From assembly GCF_024692365.1 (NCBI RefSeq), contig NZ_JAILMR010000138.1, forward strand, positions 1 to 47,617: a stretch of DNA of 47,617 nt. The letters run 5' to 3'. Origin of the DNA: Ruminococcus sp. Its GTDB lineage: Bacteria > Bacillota > Clostridia > Oscillospirales > Ruminococcaceae. Position numbers and translations under genes: made by a program. Shown piece by piece: positions 39,043 through 47,617 of the stretch. The notes under the pieces are model-generated. The model was not told the origin of the DNA and did no database searches. It saw only the letters and a program-made list of their open reading frames with translations. Position 1 is the stretch's first letter, and the number at the start of each line of letters is the position of its first letter.

Positions 39043-40482
39043 CTATCTTCCCGAATTCAGGAGATCGTTCTTGATATCCCAGAGTTTCTTCGAGAGATCG
39101 ACATAGTAGTTGTGCGGGTTCTCGAATCGTGTGACTTCGTCCCAGAGAGTGTCAACTTCTTTCGCCGCATAGGCTACAATATCGGCGTATGCGGGCTTTT
39201 TATAAACGAGTTTTCCGCCTGCGAATATCGGCACCAAAAGTTCCCTTGCCTCAAAATCCGTGACTGTCTTTTTCTTCCAGGTGAAATTGGGGTCAAACAA
39301 GGTCAGAGGTTCATTCTCATTCAGAACTTCATCGTGAACACACAGCAGGTCGGCAATCGCCTTATGGTTCACCCTGTCGTAAATGCGGTAAACTTTCTTG
39401 AAGTGAGGATTTGTAATCTTCACCACGTTCTCGCTGATCTTGATCTTCGGGGTGATACTGCCGTCAGTGTCTTCAACGGCGACAAGCTTGTAAACTCCGC
39501 CGAAGACTGGTTCGCTGCGGGCAGTGATAAGCCTTTCGCCCACGCCAAAGCCATCTATCGCTGCACCCTGAAAGATCATATCGCGGATAATGTACTCGTC
39601 CAGCGAATTCGACGCAATTATCTTGCAGTCGGGATAGCCCGCACCGTCCAGCATTTTTCTGGCTTTTTTGGAAAGATAGGTGATATCCCCCGAATCAAGC
39701 CTTACGCCCACAGGACGTTTGCCCAGAGGTTTCAGCACATCGTCAAAAGCCTTGATAGCATTGGGGATACCGCTTTTCAGCACATTGAAAGTATCCACCA
39801 GCAGCACAGTGCTGTCGGGATAGCACTTGCAGTACGCCGCGAAAGCATCGTACTCGCTGTCGAACATCTGCACCCACGAATGCGCCATCGTTCCCGTTGC
39901 TGGAAAACCGAAAAGCTGATCGGTGATGGTGCAGGCAGTATTCTTCACGCCGCCTATGCCCGCCGCCCTTGCACCGAGGATAGCTGCATCCGCGCCATGG
40001 GCACGCCTTGAACCGAATTCGCTGACCGCTCTGCCCTGCGCTGCCCTAGCGATACGGTTCGCCTTTGTGGCGATTAGGGACTGATGATTTACGCACAGCA
40101 ACAGATAAGTTTCGATAAGCTGTGCCTGAATCGCAGGTGCGCGTACCGTGATTATCGGCTCATTCGGGAAAATGACTGTACCCTCGGGAACAGCCCAGAC
40201 GTCGCCCGTGAATCTGAAATCCGCCAGATATTTCAAAAATTCCTCGCTGAAAACGCCCTTGCTGCGCAGGTAGCTTATGTCATCATCGGAGAAATGCAGG
40301 TCTTCGATATAGTCGATTATCTGTTCAAGTCCGCAAGCAACAGCAAATCCGCCCTCATCGGGTACTCTTCGGAAAAACAGGTCAAAGTAAGCTATCTTGC
40401 TGTCCATTCCGTTGAGAAGGTAGCCGTTGCCCATGGTCAGCTCATAAAAGTCACACAGCATGGTGTAATTCAGTTCGGTCAT
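39043..40482 (-). CDS. pncB: Nicotinate phosphoribosyltransferase
   Basis: 479 residues, full length. It makes nicotinate mononucleotide from nicotinate and PRPP with ATP, the entry step of NAD salvage. DFYELTMGNGYL near the N-terminus, FGSRRAHGADAA (156-167), TGTMAHSWV with the probable phosphorylated H201, and VRLDSGDITYLSKKARKMLD for PRPP binding are all visible. Single gene with its own promoter and terminator. Confidence 0.96.
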   Translation of the reverse strand: MTELNYTMLCDFYELTMGNGYLLNGMDSKIAYFDLFFRRVPDEGGFAVACGLEQIIDYIEDLHFSDDDISYLRSKGVFSEEFLKYLADFRFTGDVWAVPEGTVIFPNEPIITVRAPAIQAQLIETYLLLCVNHQSLIATKANRIARAAQGRAVSEFGSRRAHGADAAILGARAAGIGGVKNTACTITDQLFGFPATGTMAHSWVQMFDSEYDAFAAYCKCYPDSTVLLVDTFNVLKSGIPNAIKAFDDVLKPLGKRPVGVRLDSGDITYLSKKARKMLDGAGYPDCKIIASNSLDEYIIRDMIFQGAAIDGFGVGERLITARSEPVFGGVYKLVAVEDTDGSITPKIKISENVVKITNPHFKKVYRIYDRVNHKAIADLLCVHDEVLNENEPLTLFDPNFTWKKKTVTDFEARELLVPIFAGGKLVYKKPAYADIVAYAAKEVDTLWDEVTRFENPHNYYVDLSKKLWDIKNDLLNSGR

Positions 40483-40542
40483 TTTTATCTTCCTTTCCGT
40501 TTACGATATTGTTATGCGGCAGATGTACCCGCCGTTACAATA

Positions 40543-40571
40543 AGGATACCACACCATGCACGTTATGTCAA
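40543..40571 (-). promoter_or_regulatory. Promoter of pncB
   Basis: TTGACA (40566-40571), 17-bp spacer, TATCCT (40543-40548) on the minus strand, about 60 bp before the start. Confidence 0.8.
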
Positions 40572-40584
40572 GGTCATGCAAAAT

Positions 40585-40610
40585 GGGGAGAGCTGCAATA
40601 GGCTCTCCCC
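40585..40610 (-). terminator. Terminator of the CAP-dockerin gene
   Basis: GGGGAGAGC/GCTCTCCCC, nine-base perfect stem, eight-base loop, ATTTTG following on the minus strand. Confidence 0.85.
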
Positions 40611-40620
40611 CACTATAAAT

Positions 40621-43239
40621 CTATCCTGCCAGTCCTTCAAGTTCAGGAATAACAAATCCATCGACCTCAATAAGCTTTATGCCCTTTATGTGTGCCGCAA
40701 TTTTGGTTATATCTGTTATATTTATCCTGCTGTCGCGGTTCACATCTGCGAGTTCGAACTGTTCATCATCTTTAGGTAAACGCTTGCCTTTTATGAAAGC
40801 CGCCGCCTGAGTGATATCGCTGACATTTATCTTGCCGTCACGGTTGATATCGCCGTATTTGTATATCTTTACGTTTGCGGAAGCAAGTGTGCTGCCAACT
40901 GTAAGCATTGTTTTAGCGGGTCTGCATGAATTTCTTACTACCCAAACAACGTATTCGCCCTCGGGAAGGTCTGCATAAACTGTGCCGTCGGAAGAAGCAT
41001 TCGCCTTGACTACCTCGCCGCTTTCGCAAATAAATGTGACTTCTGTGCTGATGTCGCCGCCGTTTATCGCGATAGCTGTGTTGCATTCTATCTCGATAAC
41101 ATCATCGCGTTCTTCGGAACCGTTGTAGTCTTCGGGCGACACTATGTTGAAATTTATCTCAGCAGTACCGCTGTAATTGCCGATACCAACAACAGTTATC
41201 GTAGCTGTGCCTATGTTCACATTGTTTTTGTAGGATACTGTATAATCCCTGCCTTCGACCATTGCCGCACCTGAAACAGGGTTGCTCAGTTTGAAGTTTA
41301 TCTTTATGTGCTTGCCTGAATATCTGACATCATCTATCTTTACAAAGCTCTGTGAATAGCTGATATCAGCGGGCTGTATTTTGAATGTGTAACTCTTTGA
41401 ACCCTGATAATCGCCCTTTCCTGTTATCGTAACCTTTCCTGTGCCGATGTTCTTGTTGTTGGAATACTGCACAGTATAATCCTTGTCTTTTTGTAGATTA
41501 TACGAACCATCTTTTATAGTTACCTTAGGCTCGATAGCATCGCCCGTATACACATGACCATCAGTCTTAACGGTGATATCCAGCTTGGTCAGCTGCATAG
41601 GTTCACCCCTTACTATCTGAAAATCAACGGTCTTTGTTCCGCTGAAATAACCCTTGCCCTTTATGGTCAGGCGAGCTGTACCAACAGAATTATTATTCTG
41701 GTAGCTGACAGTATAATCAGTTCCCTCGGTGAGGTGCTTGCCGCCTGAATACACATTTATCTTGGGCTGAACTGCACTACCCTCGTAGATGTGCTTTTCA
41801 GATGTAAATTCGATATCAGCCACTGCCACCGATGTTGCGGGCAATACCTCGCAGTCAACCTTTTTATGACACTCGCTGCATACCTTGTAGCGGTAGCCTG
41901 CTTCTGTCGCGGTAGCCTTTTTTTCAACTATCCAATTGCCGCGGGTGTGCTTGTGGGTTATCGTGACCTTACACCACACATCATCAAATGAAGTTTCGTT
42001 GTTGCCCTCATAGATGTAAACCACGCCTTCCTTTTTGGGTATCATGTAGATGTTTCCGCCTGTCTGTATCATATTGACGTAATCGCGAAGTCTTCCGCCG
42101 CCCTCGCAGCTACTCCATATACGGTATCCGCCTGTTATCAGAGGGTGGTCGTAACCCTTTATCATCAGGGGTTCGCCTATCTCAACTTCGTAACTGTCCT
42201 CAGGGAAACCAAGAGTGTAGTCCTTGGAGTCGAGAAGGTCAAAAAAGTTCACCTTGTAGCTGATAGGTCTTTCCTTGCCGTCCTTGTCGTATATTCCTGT
42301 AATCTTTATGTCGAGAACATCATTCGTAGGGAACAGACCTGGGTTGAAAATTATACAGTTGTTGTTGGAAGCTATGTTCGCATCGCTGACGTTAAAATAT
42401 CCCACCAGCTTGGTAACATCGCTGGGTGAATTCTTATCGAAAGTCAGGGTCTTGCCTGTGAGTTTTGAAGTCAGTGCCACCTTGACTTTATTCCTCTGGG
42501 GTGCAGAATATATCTTGCTGTTGAGGGTCACGGAATAAGCATAGCCGTTATTATCATTACCCATGAATTCGTTTGGCATATTTGCAGGGGGCCACGCGAT
42601 ATAATCACCTGTGAACTTGTCCTTGCGGGATTTGTCCTTAACATACATCGCTGTACCGTCGTATACCATACCCAAGCCCGTCTTCTGCATATCGGGGCTG
42701 AGTACCCAGCGCCTGTGACCAAGCTTTGAAATATTGTTCTGGTCGGTATCGTACATATAACCCTCTACCACCGTAGCCTGAATATTCAGATAGCCCTTGC
42801 CGATATTGGATTCACCCGAACCTTTGCTAGCCAGTGCAAAAACATCATCGCTCATGACCGAGGGCTTGGAAGGATTGTGACTCAGCGCCTGATTGATGTG
42901 AATGACCAGGCTGGCATTCTGTGCAAGTACATTGTAGTTTTCGTCAAGTTCCACATCGTAGGGCAGACCAGCCAGATATCTGCAAAAGTTTACAGAATCA
43001 AGTCCGTCTTCCAGAGTTGCCTGTTCAAGCTTGCCCGCATAGGTGGGATATTCGGTGGAATAATCTTCACTGTACTCGGGGGCATCATGGAGATCAAAGT
43101 ACATCTTCTGATACATTTTCTTTATTTCGGATTGTGTGTGCTTTTCAAGTTCATAAGCGTCTGCGCACATCACAGTGGACATCGCGGCAACCGACGCTAT
43201 TATCGCAGTTATCAAACATTTAAACAGCCTTGTAGTCAT
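40621..43239 (-). CDS. Secreted CAP-domain protein with Ig-like repeats and dockerin
   Basis: 872 residues from the chosen ATG. The signal peptide is about 1-28. A CAP/SCP-type domain (about 65-205) has GLDSVNFCRYLAGLPYDV, ALSHNPS, and GHRRWVLSPDM. A middle region (about 205-445) includes a HKHTRG-KATATEAGYRYKVCSECHK segment of the kind seen in clostridial surface proteins. Three repeats of the Y-G-A--P--DYTV-Y-NN---GTA-TI-GKG-Y-GT type follow (about 468-700), then a beta domain and a type I dockerin (793-856) with DINRDGKINVSD and DVNRDSRINITD. It should join a cellulosome or cell-surface scaffold; enzyme activity is not established. GTG 43257 overlaps the RBS AGGAGG, so ATG 43239 is used. 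Confidence 0.88.
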   Translation of the reverse strand: MTTRLFKCLITAIIASVAAMSTVMCADAYELEKHTQSEIKKMYQKMYFDLHDAPEYSEDYSTEYPTYAGKLEQATLEDGLDSVNFCRYLAGLPYDVELDENYNVLAQNASLVIHINQALSHNPSKPSVMSDDVFALASKGSGESNIGKGYLNIQATVVEGYMYDTDQNNISKLGHRRWVLSPDMQKTGLGMVYDGTAMYVKDKSRKDKFTGDYIAWPPANMPNEFMGNDNNGYAYSVTLNSKIYSAPQRNKVKVALTSKLTGKTLTFDKNSPSDVTKLVGYFNVSDANIASNNNCIIFNPGLFPTNDVLDIKITGIYDKDGKERPISYKVNFFDLLDSKDYTLGFPEDSYEVEIGEPLMIKGYDHPLITGGYRIWSSCEGGGRLRDYVNMIQTGGNIYMIPKKEGVVYIYEGNNETSFDDVWCKVTITHKHTRGNWIVEKKATATEAGYRYKVCSECHKKVDCEVLPATSVAVADIEFTSEKHIYEGSAVQPKINVYSGGKHLTEGTDYTVSYQNNNSVGTARLTIKGKGYFSGTKTVDFQIVRGEPMQLTKLDITVKTDGHVYTGDAIEPKVTIKDGSYNLQKDKDYTVQYSNNKNIGTGKVTITGKGDYQGSKSYTFKIQPADISYSQSFVKIDDVRYSGKHIKINFKLSNPVSGAAMVEGRDYTVSYKNNVNIGTATITVVGIGNYSGTAEINFNIVSPEDYNGSEERDDVIEIECNTAIAINGGDISTEVTFICESGEVVKANASSDGTVYADLPEGEYVVWVVRNSCRPAKTMLTVGSTLASANVKIYKYGDINRDGKINVSDITQAAAFIKGKRLPKDDEQFELADVNRDSRINITDITKIAAHIKGIKLIEVDGFVIPELEGLAG

Positions 43240-43336
43240 CACTATCCTCCTCTTCACCCATCTGAACCCTGTTGGTTAATTTGTTAATTGTTATAAATTA
43301 TTTCGTAGCATTTAATATGTTTCTTTCATTAAATCA

Positions 43337-43365
43337 ATTATAGCATACTTTTGATAAAAATTCAA
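43337..43365 (-). promoter_or_regulatory. Promoter of the CAP-dockerin gene
   Basis: TTGAAT (43360-43365), 17-bp spacer, TATAAT (43337-43342) on the minus strand. Confidence 0.78.
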
Positions 43366-43425
43366 CAAGGTAATTGAACTGAAATTTCGGAATGTGATTT
43401 GTTGATATTCAACAATAGCATAAAC

Positions 43426-43617
43426 AAAAAACCGAACAAACATACAATTCGTGTTTGTTCGGCAAAAAAATCCGTATAAAACAAAACCAAGCTCAGAGGT
43501 CCTTGGCCAAAACCTTTGAGCTTGATCTTGTTGTTTTTATAAAGTCGGGTTAAAAGTGGTAATTTCAAAAATTAAGTTCAAGTCGATACCGAGTTGTTTG
43601 TGTTCTCTGTATCTTAT
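43426..43617 (-). ncRNA. Candidate small RNA between the GTPase and CAP-dockerin genes
   Basis: No frame of note lies here, but the minus strand has a TATAAT at 43624-43629 (weak -35). About 190 nt later comes a strong terminator, CCGAACAAACA/TGTTTGTTCGG (43432-43462) with T6. Just before it is a 13-bp hairpin CAAGCTCAGAGGT/ACCTTTGAGCTTG (43488-43524) with TTGGCCAA in its loop. It may be an independent RNA or only the 3' end of the GTPase mRNA. Confidence 0.5.
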
Positions 43618-43714
43618 GTATGTATTATATACCATTTTCACCCGACGCACATCACCCAAAGTGACTAGATAATTGTAAACGTTTTGTTAACGGATGAATC
43701 TTATAACAAAAAAT

Positions 43715-46291
43715 CTATTTCAGTTTCCTGCGGTTCAGCTTCTCGATATAGTCCCTGACAGCCCTTTCTGAGGCTTCAACCTCGTGTTTCAGGTCGCTGG
43801 CAGACATTCTCCTCGCCCCCGAGCCCATGATTATCACCTGTTCAAGCCCATCGGAAGTCGCCACCGTAACTCGGTGCTCCTTAGCCAACTGATGAGCCGT
43901 GCGCTCGATGTAGGTATCGGCAGTCTCGGCTTCCTTGGTGTACACCACGCTGACACTGCCCGCCTTGTCGATATGCTCGGGCTCTTTCACGCGGTAGGCA
44001 TCGAATACTATTATAAGCTCACATCCGCGACAGCCTTGAAAACTGCTCAGGCGGTTGATAAGCGTACTTCTCGCAAGGTCGAGATTTTCAGCCGCCAGTT
44101 TTTTAAGGTCGTCCCAGGCGAATATGATATTGTAGCCGTCCACCAGCAGATACTCGGGACCCGTTGGCACAGGTCTGGGCTTTGCCTTTGTCTGTCTGAC
44201 TTCCTTGGGAGTATGCAAAGCGTCACGCTTTTTGCGGTTTATCGAGCCATAGGTACGCTCAAATATCGCCATGAGTTCTTCGTCCTCAACTGCTCGGCGA
44301 ACAAAATCTGCCGCACGGGTACGAACTTCCTCCGCCTGCTGATACTGCCGCCTGCCTGTTTCGGGGCTGACGTGCATCTGCTCGTCGGCTTCGTCCCATG
44401 GAACAACATGACCCGCGCCATGTGAGCAGAAGACTGAATCCGCATAATTGTGTGTATCCTTGTCGGGGTCGTAGCCTATCTCGGCGATGACCTCATCGGC
44501 ATCAAGACAGACATCGTACCCCGCCGCCCGACAGCTCAGCCTGCCGAGACCCTTTGTATAGCCCGCAACCTCGGTATGGTAAAAGCGGAGCTTCGATACA
44601 GGCGCAGTGCCCGTAAGTACAGCTGTTTCGCCGTCAGTCTCGGGTGGCTCGGTGTGGGCGCCCATGCGGTCAAGGTCGGTGAGGGCTCTGCCCACGTTTG
44701 CCGCAGGAATCTCCAGACGATAGGCATACCAAGGCTCCAGCAGAACACTCTTCGCCTTGCGCAGACCCTGCCTTACTGCACGGTAAGTCGCCTGACGAAA
44801 ATCTCCGCCTTCGGTATGCTTCAGATGTGCCCGACCCGCTGTCAGGGTTATGCGCATATCGGTTATGGGCGAACAGGTCAGCACGCCGCGGTGAGTTTTT
44901 TCTTTCAGATGTGTAAGTACCAATCTTTGCCAGTTACGGCTGAGGATATCCTCGCTGCAGTCGCTGTCAAATTCCAGACCGCTTCCCCTCGGCAGTGGTT
45001 CAAGACGAAGATGAACTTCCGCATAATGGCGCAGCGGCTCAAAGTGACCTGCACCGTCAACAGGCTCGGCAATAGTTTCGCGGTAAGCAATTCGACCCTC
45101 GCCAAGCTCAATCTCCATACCAAAACGCTCGCTGACGATTCGTTTCAGGACTTCAGCCTGAACCTCGCCCATCAGCGCCGCCGTCACCTCGTGAAGCTGC
45201 TCGTTGTAGTTCACCGCCATCGTGGGGTCTTCGTCCTCAAGTATCCGCAGCCTGCTCAGCAGAGTATGCTCGTCAACATCCTTCGGCGCAATGACGCGGT
45301 AAGTCAGCACTGGCTCGAGAATCTGCTCGGTGTCCGTGGGCTCAAATCCAAGACCCTGCCCTGCGAAAGTCGCAGTAAGTGCGGGTACAGCACAGACTTC
45401 ACCTTGAACTACAACCTCGGCATTTCGGGCTTTCTCGCCGCTGTAAACCCTTATCCTGCCAACCTTTTCACTGACTTCTTCACCCTCGCGGTCAGTGTAG
45501 GTCAAAACATCTCGCACCGCAAGACAACCGCCCGTTATCTTCATGTGGGTAAGCTTAGCACCGTTGTCCTCGGTTATCTTGTAAACTTTCGCACCGAACT
45601 CCGTTCTTTCCTCAGGCAAAGGAATGTACTTGGAAATACATTCCAAAAGAGCTTCAATGCCCTCCAAACTCAAAGCAGAACCGAAACAAACAGGTATCAG
45701 ACGGCGCTGTGCTATGGCAGAAATGATATTGCTATCGGATATTTCACCTTTTTCAAGATATTCTTCCATCATCTCTTCACTACACAGGGAGAGAGCTTCC
45801 GTCAGATCATCGGCAGGCTGGGCAAACGAAACGCACCTGTCACCCATAGCGGCAGTCACGGAATTCATCACAAAATCCTTTCGTGCACCGTCCATATCCA
45901 TCTTGTTCACGAAGATGAAAGTTGGGATATCGTAGCGTTCAAGCAACCGCGCAAGAGTTTTCGTGTGGGGCTGAACGCCGTCAGTACCGCTTATAACAAG
46001 TATTGCCGCATCGATGACACGAAGGGTACGCTCAGTCTCCCCCGAAAAGTCAACGTGACCGGGAGTGTCCAGCAAAGTAAAACCAACTCCGCCGTACTCG
46101 AAAACCGCCTGTTTTGAGAATATAGTTATACCCCTGTCGCGCTCGATGGGGTTATTATCAAGAAATGCATCCTTGTGATCCACGCGCCCAAGCTTGCGGA
46201 TCGCGCCGCTTTTATAGAGCATAGCCTCGGAAAGCGTAGTCTTGCCCGAGTCAACGTGTGCGAGTATGCCTATTACTGCTTTTCTGTTCAT
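43715..46291 (-). CDS. TetM/EF-G-like GTPase fused to a NYN (YacP/Rae1-like) nuclease domain
   Basis: 858 residues. Residues 1-650 follow the ribosomal-protection/EF-G layout. G1 is AHVDSGKTT (11-19), then RDRGITI, DTPGHVDF and NKMD, then domains II-V with GDFRQATYRAVRQGLRKAKSVLLEPWYAY. TetM-type proteins have a YSPVSTPADFR loop at this point that displaces tetracycline. Here the loop reads KHTEGGDFR, so drug protection is doubtful. After a basic linker, about 711-840 is a NYN domain: LLVDGYN (D717), VFDAY (D764), ADTYIE (D792) and TSD (D814), the acidic metal site of YacP/Rae1. Rae1 in Bacillus cuts mRNA in the ribosomal A site. The fusion therefore looks like a ribosome-targeted nuclease with its own delivery GTPase. 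Confidence 0.9.
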   Translation of the reverse strand: MNRKAVIGILAHVDSGKTTLSEAMLYKSGAIRKLGRVDHKDAFLDNNPIERDRGITIFSKQAVFEYGGVGFTLLDTPGHVDFSGETERTLRVIDAAILVISGTDGVQPHTKTLARLLERYDIPTFIFVNKMDMDGARKDFVMNSVTAAMGDRCVSFAQPADDLTEALSLCSEEMMEEYLEKGEISDSNIISAIAQRRLIPVCFGSALSLEGIEALLECISKYIPLPEERTEFGAKVYKITEDNGAKLTHMKITGGCLAVRDVLTYTDREGEEVSEKVGRIRVYSGEKARNAEVVVQGEVCAVPALTATFAGQGLGFEPTDTEQILEPVLTYRVIAPKDVDEHTLLSRLRILEDEDPTMAVNYNEQLHEVTAALMGEVQAEVLKRIVSERFGMEIELGEGRIAYRETIAEPVDGAGHFEPLRHYAEVHLRLEPLPRGSGLEFDSDCSEDILSRNWQRLVLTHLKEKTHRGVLTCSPITDMRITLTAGRAHLKHTEGGDFRQATYRAVRQGLRKAKSVLLEPWYAYRLEIPAANVGRALTDLDRMGAHTEPPETDGETAVLTGTAPVSKLRFYHTEVAGYTKGLGRLSCRAAGYDVCLDADEVIAEIGYDPDKDTHNYADSVFCSHGAGHVVPWDEADEQMHVSPETGRRQYQQAEEVRTRAADFVRRAVEDEELMAIFERTYGSINRKKRDALHTPKEVRQTKAKPRPVPTGPEYLLVDGYNIIFAWDDLKKLAAENLDLARSTLINRLSSFQGCRGCELIIVFDAYRVKEPEHIDKAGSVSVVYTKEAETADTYIERTAHQLAKEHRVTVATSDGLEQVIIMGSGARRMSASDLKHEVEASERAVRDYIEKLNRRKLK

Positions 46292-46373
46292 ATATTTATA
46301 CCAGCCTTATCTTTCCGAATCCGATTTTCTATGTTAATACAAAAGATAACTCGAGTCGGTTGTTTCTGATATT

Positions 46374-46402
46374 ATTATACCACAATACGGGAAGTATTAC
46401 AA
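46374..46402 (-). promoter_or_regulatory. Promoter of the GTPase-NYN gene
   Basis: TTGTAA (46397-46402), 17-bp spacer, TATAAT (46374-46379) on the minus strand, directly downstream of the tuf terminator. Confidence 0.72.
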
Positions 46403-46410
46403 GACAAAAA

Positions 46411-46438
46411 AAAGACCGAGCCATAAGACTCGGTCTTT
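46411..46438 (-). terminator. Terminator of tuf
   Basis: AAAGACCGAG/CTCGGTCTTT, ten-base perfect stem, T8 on the minus strand. Confidence 0.95.
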
Positions 46439-46461
46439 ATAGAAGCTGTAACAGCTAAAAA

Positions 46462-47617
46462 TTATTCGTTGATAGCAGTAACAACGCCAGAACCTACGGT
46501 TCTACCACCCTCACGGATAGCGAAACGCAGACCTTCCTCGATAGCGATAGGAGTGATCAGCTCAACATCCATAGTTACGTTATCGCCAGGCATGCACATC
46601 TCCTTGTCAGCAGGCAGAGTGATGATACCGGTAACGTCAGTTGTTCTGAAATAGAACTGAGGTCTGTAGTTGTTGAAGAAAGGAGTATGACGGCCGCCCT
46701 CTTCCTTCTTCAGAACGTAAACCTGACCGCTGAACTTTGTGTAGGGGTGAATGCTGCCGGGCTTGCAAAGAACCTGACCTCTTTCGATCTCTGTTCTCTG
46801 GATACCACGGAGAAGAGCACCGATGTTGTCGCCAGCCTCTGCATAGTCGAGGAGCTTTCTGAACATCTCGATACCTGTAACAACAGTCTTCTTTCTCTCT
46901 TCTGTAAGACCGATGATCTCAACTTCATCGGACATATTGAGCTGACCTCTTTCAACTCTACCAGTAGCAACTGTACCACGGCCTGTGATCGTGAATACGT
47001 CCTCAACAGGCATAAGGAAAGGAAGATCTGCCTTTCTCTCAGGTGTGGGGATGAAAGAGTCAACAGCGTCCATAAGGTCAAGGATCGGCTTGTAAGCGGG
47101 ATCGTTAAGATCGTCGGGAGCTTCGAGAGCTGCAAGAGCAGAGCCCTTGATGATAGGAGTATCATCGCCGGGGAACTCATACTTGTCGAGGAGCTCACGG
47201 ATATCCATCTCAACGAGCTCGAGGAGCTCTTCGTCGTCAACCTGGTCAGCCTTGTTCATGAATACAACGATTGCAGGAACGCCAACCTGACGAGCAAGGA
47301 GAAGGTGCTCTCTTGTCTGAGCCATAGGGCCGTCGGAAGCAGCAACAACGAGGATAGCGCCGTCCATCTGAGCAGCACCTGTGATCATGTTCTTAACGTA
47401 GTCTGCGTGTCCGGGGCAGTCAACGTGAGCATAGTGACGGTTCTTTGTCTCATACTCAACGTGAGCTGTGTTGATTGTAATACCTCTCTCTCTCTCTTCG
47501 GGAGCGGAGTCGATATTAGCATAATCCTTCTTCTCAGCAAGACCCTGCATAGCAAGTGTCTTTGTGATAGCTGCTGTAAGGGTTGTCTTACCATGGTCAA
47601 CGTGACCGATGGTGCCG
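46462..47617 (-). CDS. tuf: Elongation factor Tu (5' end cut by the window edge)
   Basis: About 385 residues visible, in frame to the last base of the window. The first visible residues are [12 protein letters not shown] (the P-loop), so only about a dozen are missing. [20 protein letters not shown] and NKADQVD are the other GTPase motifs. Domains II and III are complete to VVTAINE. It delivers aminoacyl-tRNA to the ribosome. Strong codon bias fits high expression. Being followed by the GTPase-NYN gene may be coincidental. Confidence 0.98.
   Translation of the reverse strand, partial: GTIGHVDHGKTTLTAAITKTLAMQGLAEKKDYANIDSAPEERERGITINTAHVEYETKNRHYAHVDCPGHADYVKNMITGAAQMDGAILVVAASDGPMAQTREHLLLARQVGVPAIVVFMNKADQVDDEELLELVEMDIRELLDKYEFPGDDTPIIKGSALAALEAPDDLNDPAYKPILDLMDAVDSFIPTPERKADLPFLMPVEDVFTITGRGTVATGRVERGQLNMSDEVEIIGLTEERKKTVVTGIEMFRKLLDYAEAGDNIGALLRGIQRTEIERGQVLCKPGSIHPYTKFSGQVYVLKKEEGGRHTPFFNNYRPQFYFRTTDVTGIITLPADKEMCMPGDNVTMDVELITPIAIEEGLRFAIREGGRTVGSGVVTAINE

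Noticed and set aside
39040..40011. Plus-strand open frame of 323 codons opposite pncB
   Set aside because: Antisense shadow of a full-length enzyme gene; composition is not protein-like.
44450..46117. Plus-strand open frame of 555 codons opposite the GTPase-NYN gene
   Set aside because: It is a shadow of a conserved gene with clear motifs; no RBS or domain in the antisense frame.
43715..46291. Acquired tetracycline-resistance gene
   Set aside because: The drug-displacing loop is changed, a NYN domain is fused, and base composition and surroundings look native.

Overview
The window reads as the chromosome of a Gram-positive anaerobic Clostridia, most likely a Ruminococcus-like member of the Oscillospiraceae. 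This is an inference. It rests on two secreted proteins ending in type I dockerins (cellulosome-type), DUF4364 and LytTR regulators, clostridial-style SecD/SecF, a TetM-like GTPase fused to a NYN nuclease, strong Shine-Dalgarno sites and very regular TTGACA-N17-TATAAT promoters. No rRNA, tRNA, CRISPR array, transposase or prophage was seen.

Layout. (1) 1-7407, minus strand: a metabolic cluster with aroB, an iron-sulfur flavoprotein-like reductase, aroA, two immunity-like genes (SUKH and a DUF7832-like protein), a NUDIX hydrolase, two tandem DivIVA-like small proteins, aroC and a DUF4364 regulator. aroB, aroA and aroC supply three steps of the shikimate pathway. (2) 7600-12700: a frameshifted CPBP protease, a membrane protein, a 450-bp palindrome-rich non-coding stretch, an HMGL-type aldolase, an AraC regulator, and two copies of a hairpin plus TTGGTAT-repeat element. 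(3) 12700-19800: a membrane mannosyltransferase-like protein, a VOC protein, two paralogous lipoproteins (the second split by an in-frame TGA), a sirtuin, a GT2 glycosyltransferase and small unknowns. (4) 20000-34400: a beta-helix dockerin protein, a SpoIIQ-like M23 protein, a LytTR operon, a lipoprotein, an O-antigen-ligase-like protein, two separately promoted type IV pilin-like genes, secD-secF and two membrane-anchored proteins. (5) 34459-39000: a two-component system (PhoB/OmpR-type regulator, HAMP histidine kinase, and a membrane-anchored protein of a conserved uncharacterised family), followed divergently by five tandem copies of a non-coding RNA unit. (6) 39000-47617, minus strand: pncB, a CAP-domain dockerin protein, a candidate small RNA, the TetM-like/NYN fusion and the start-truncated tuf gene.

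The most interesting element is 37478-38988. Five units each carry a promoter with two TTCAT boxes exactly 11 bp apart (TTCAC for the second box of copy 3) and exactly 15 bp before the -10, then a folded RNA of about 172 nt (268 nt in the first copy), then a terminator. In copies 2-5 a hairpin loop presents CCCTCC, an anti-Shine-Dalgarno sequence, on a stem whose two sides change together. In all five copies a perfectly conserved tail is complementary (8 + 9 bases with a 4-nt bulge) to the ribosome-binding region of the adjacent response-regulator mRNA. This suggests a closed loop: the regulator activates a family of sister sRNAs, and these bind the regulator's own mRNA. The direct repeats, promoter spacing and complementarity are visible in the sequence. 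The regulatory circuit is inference.
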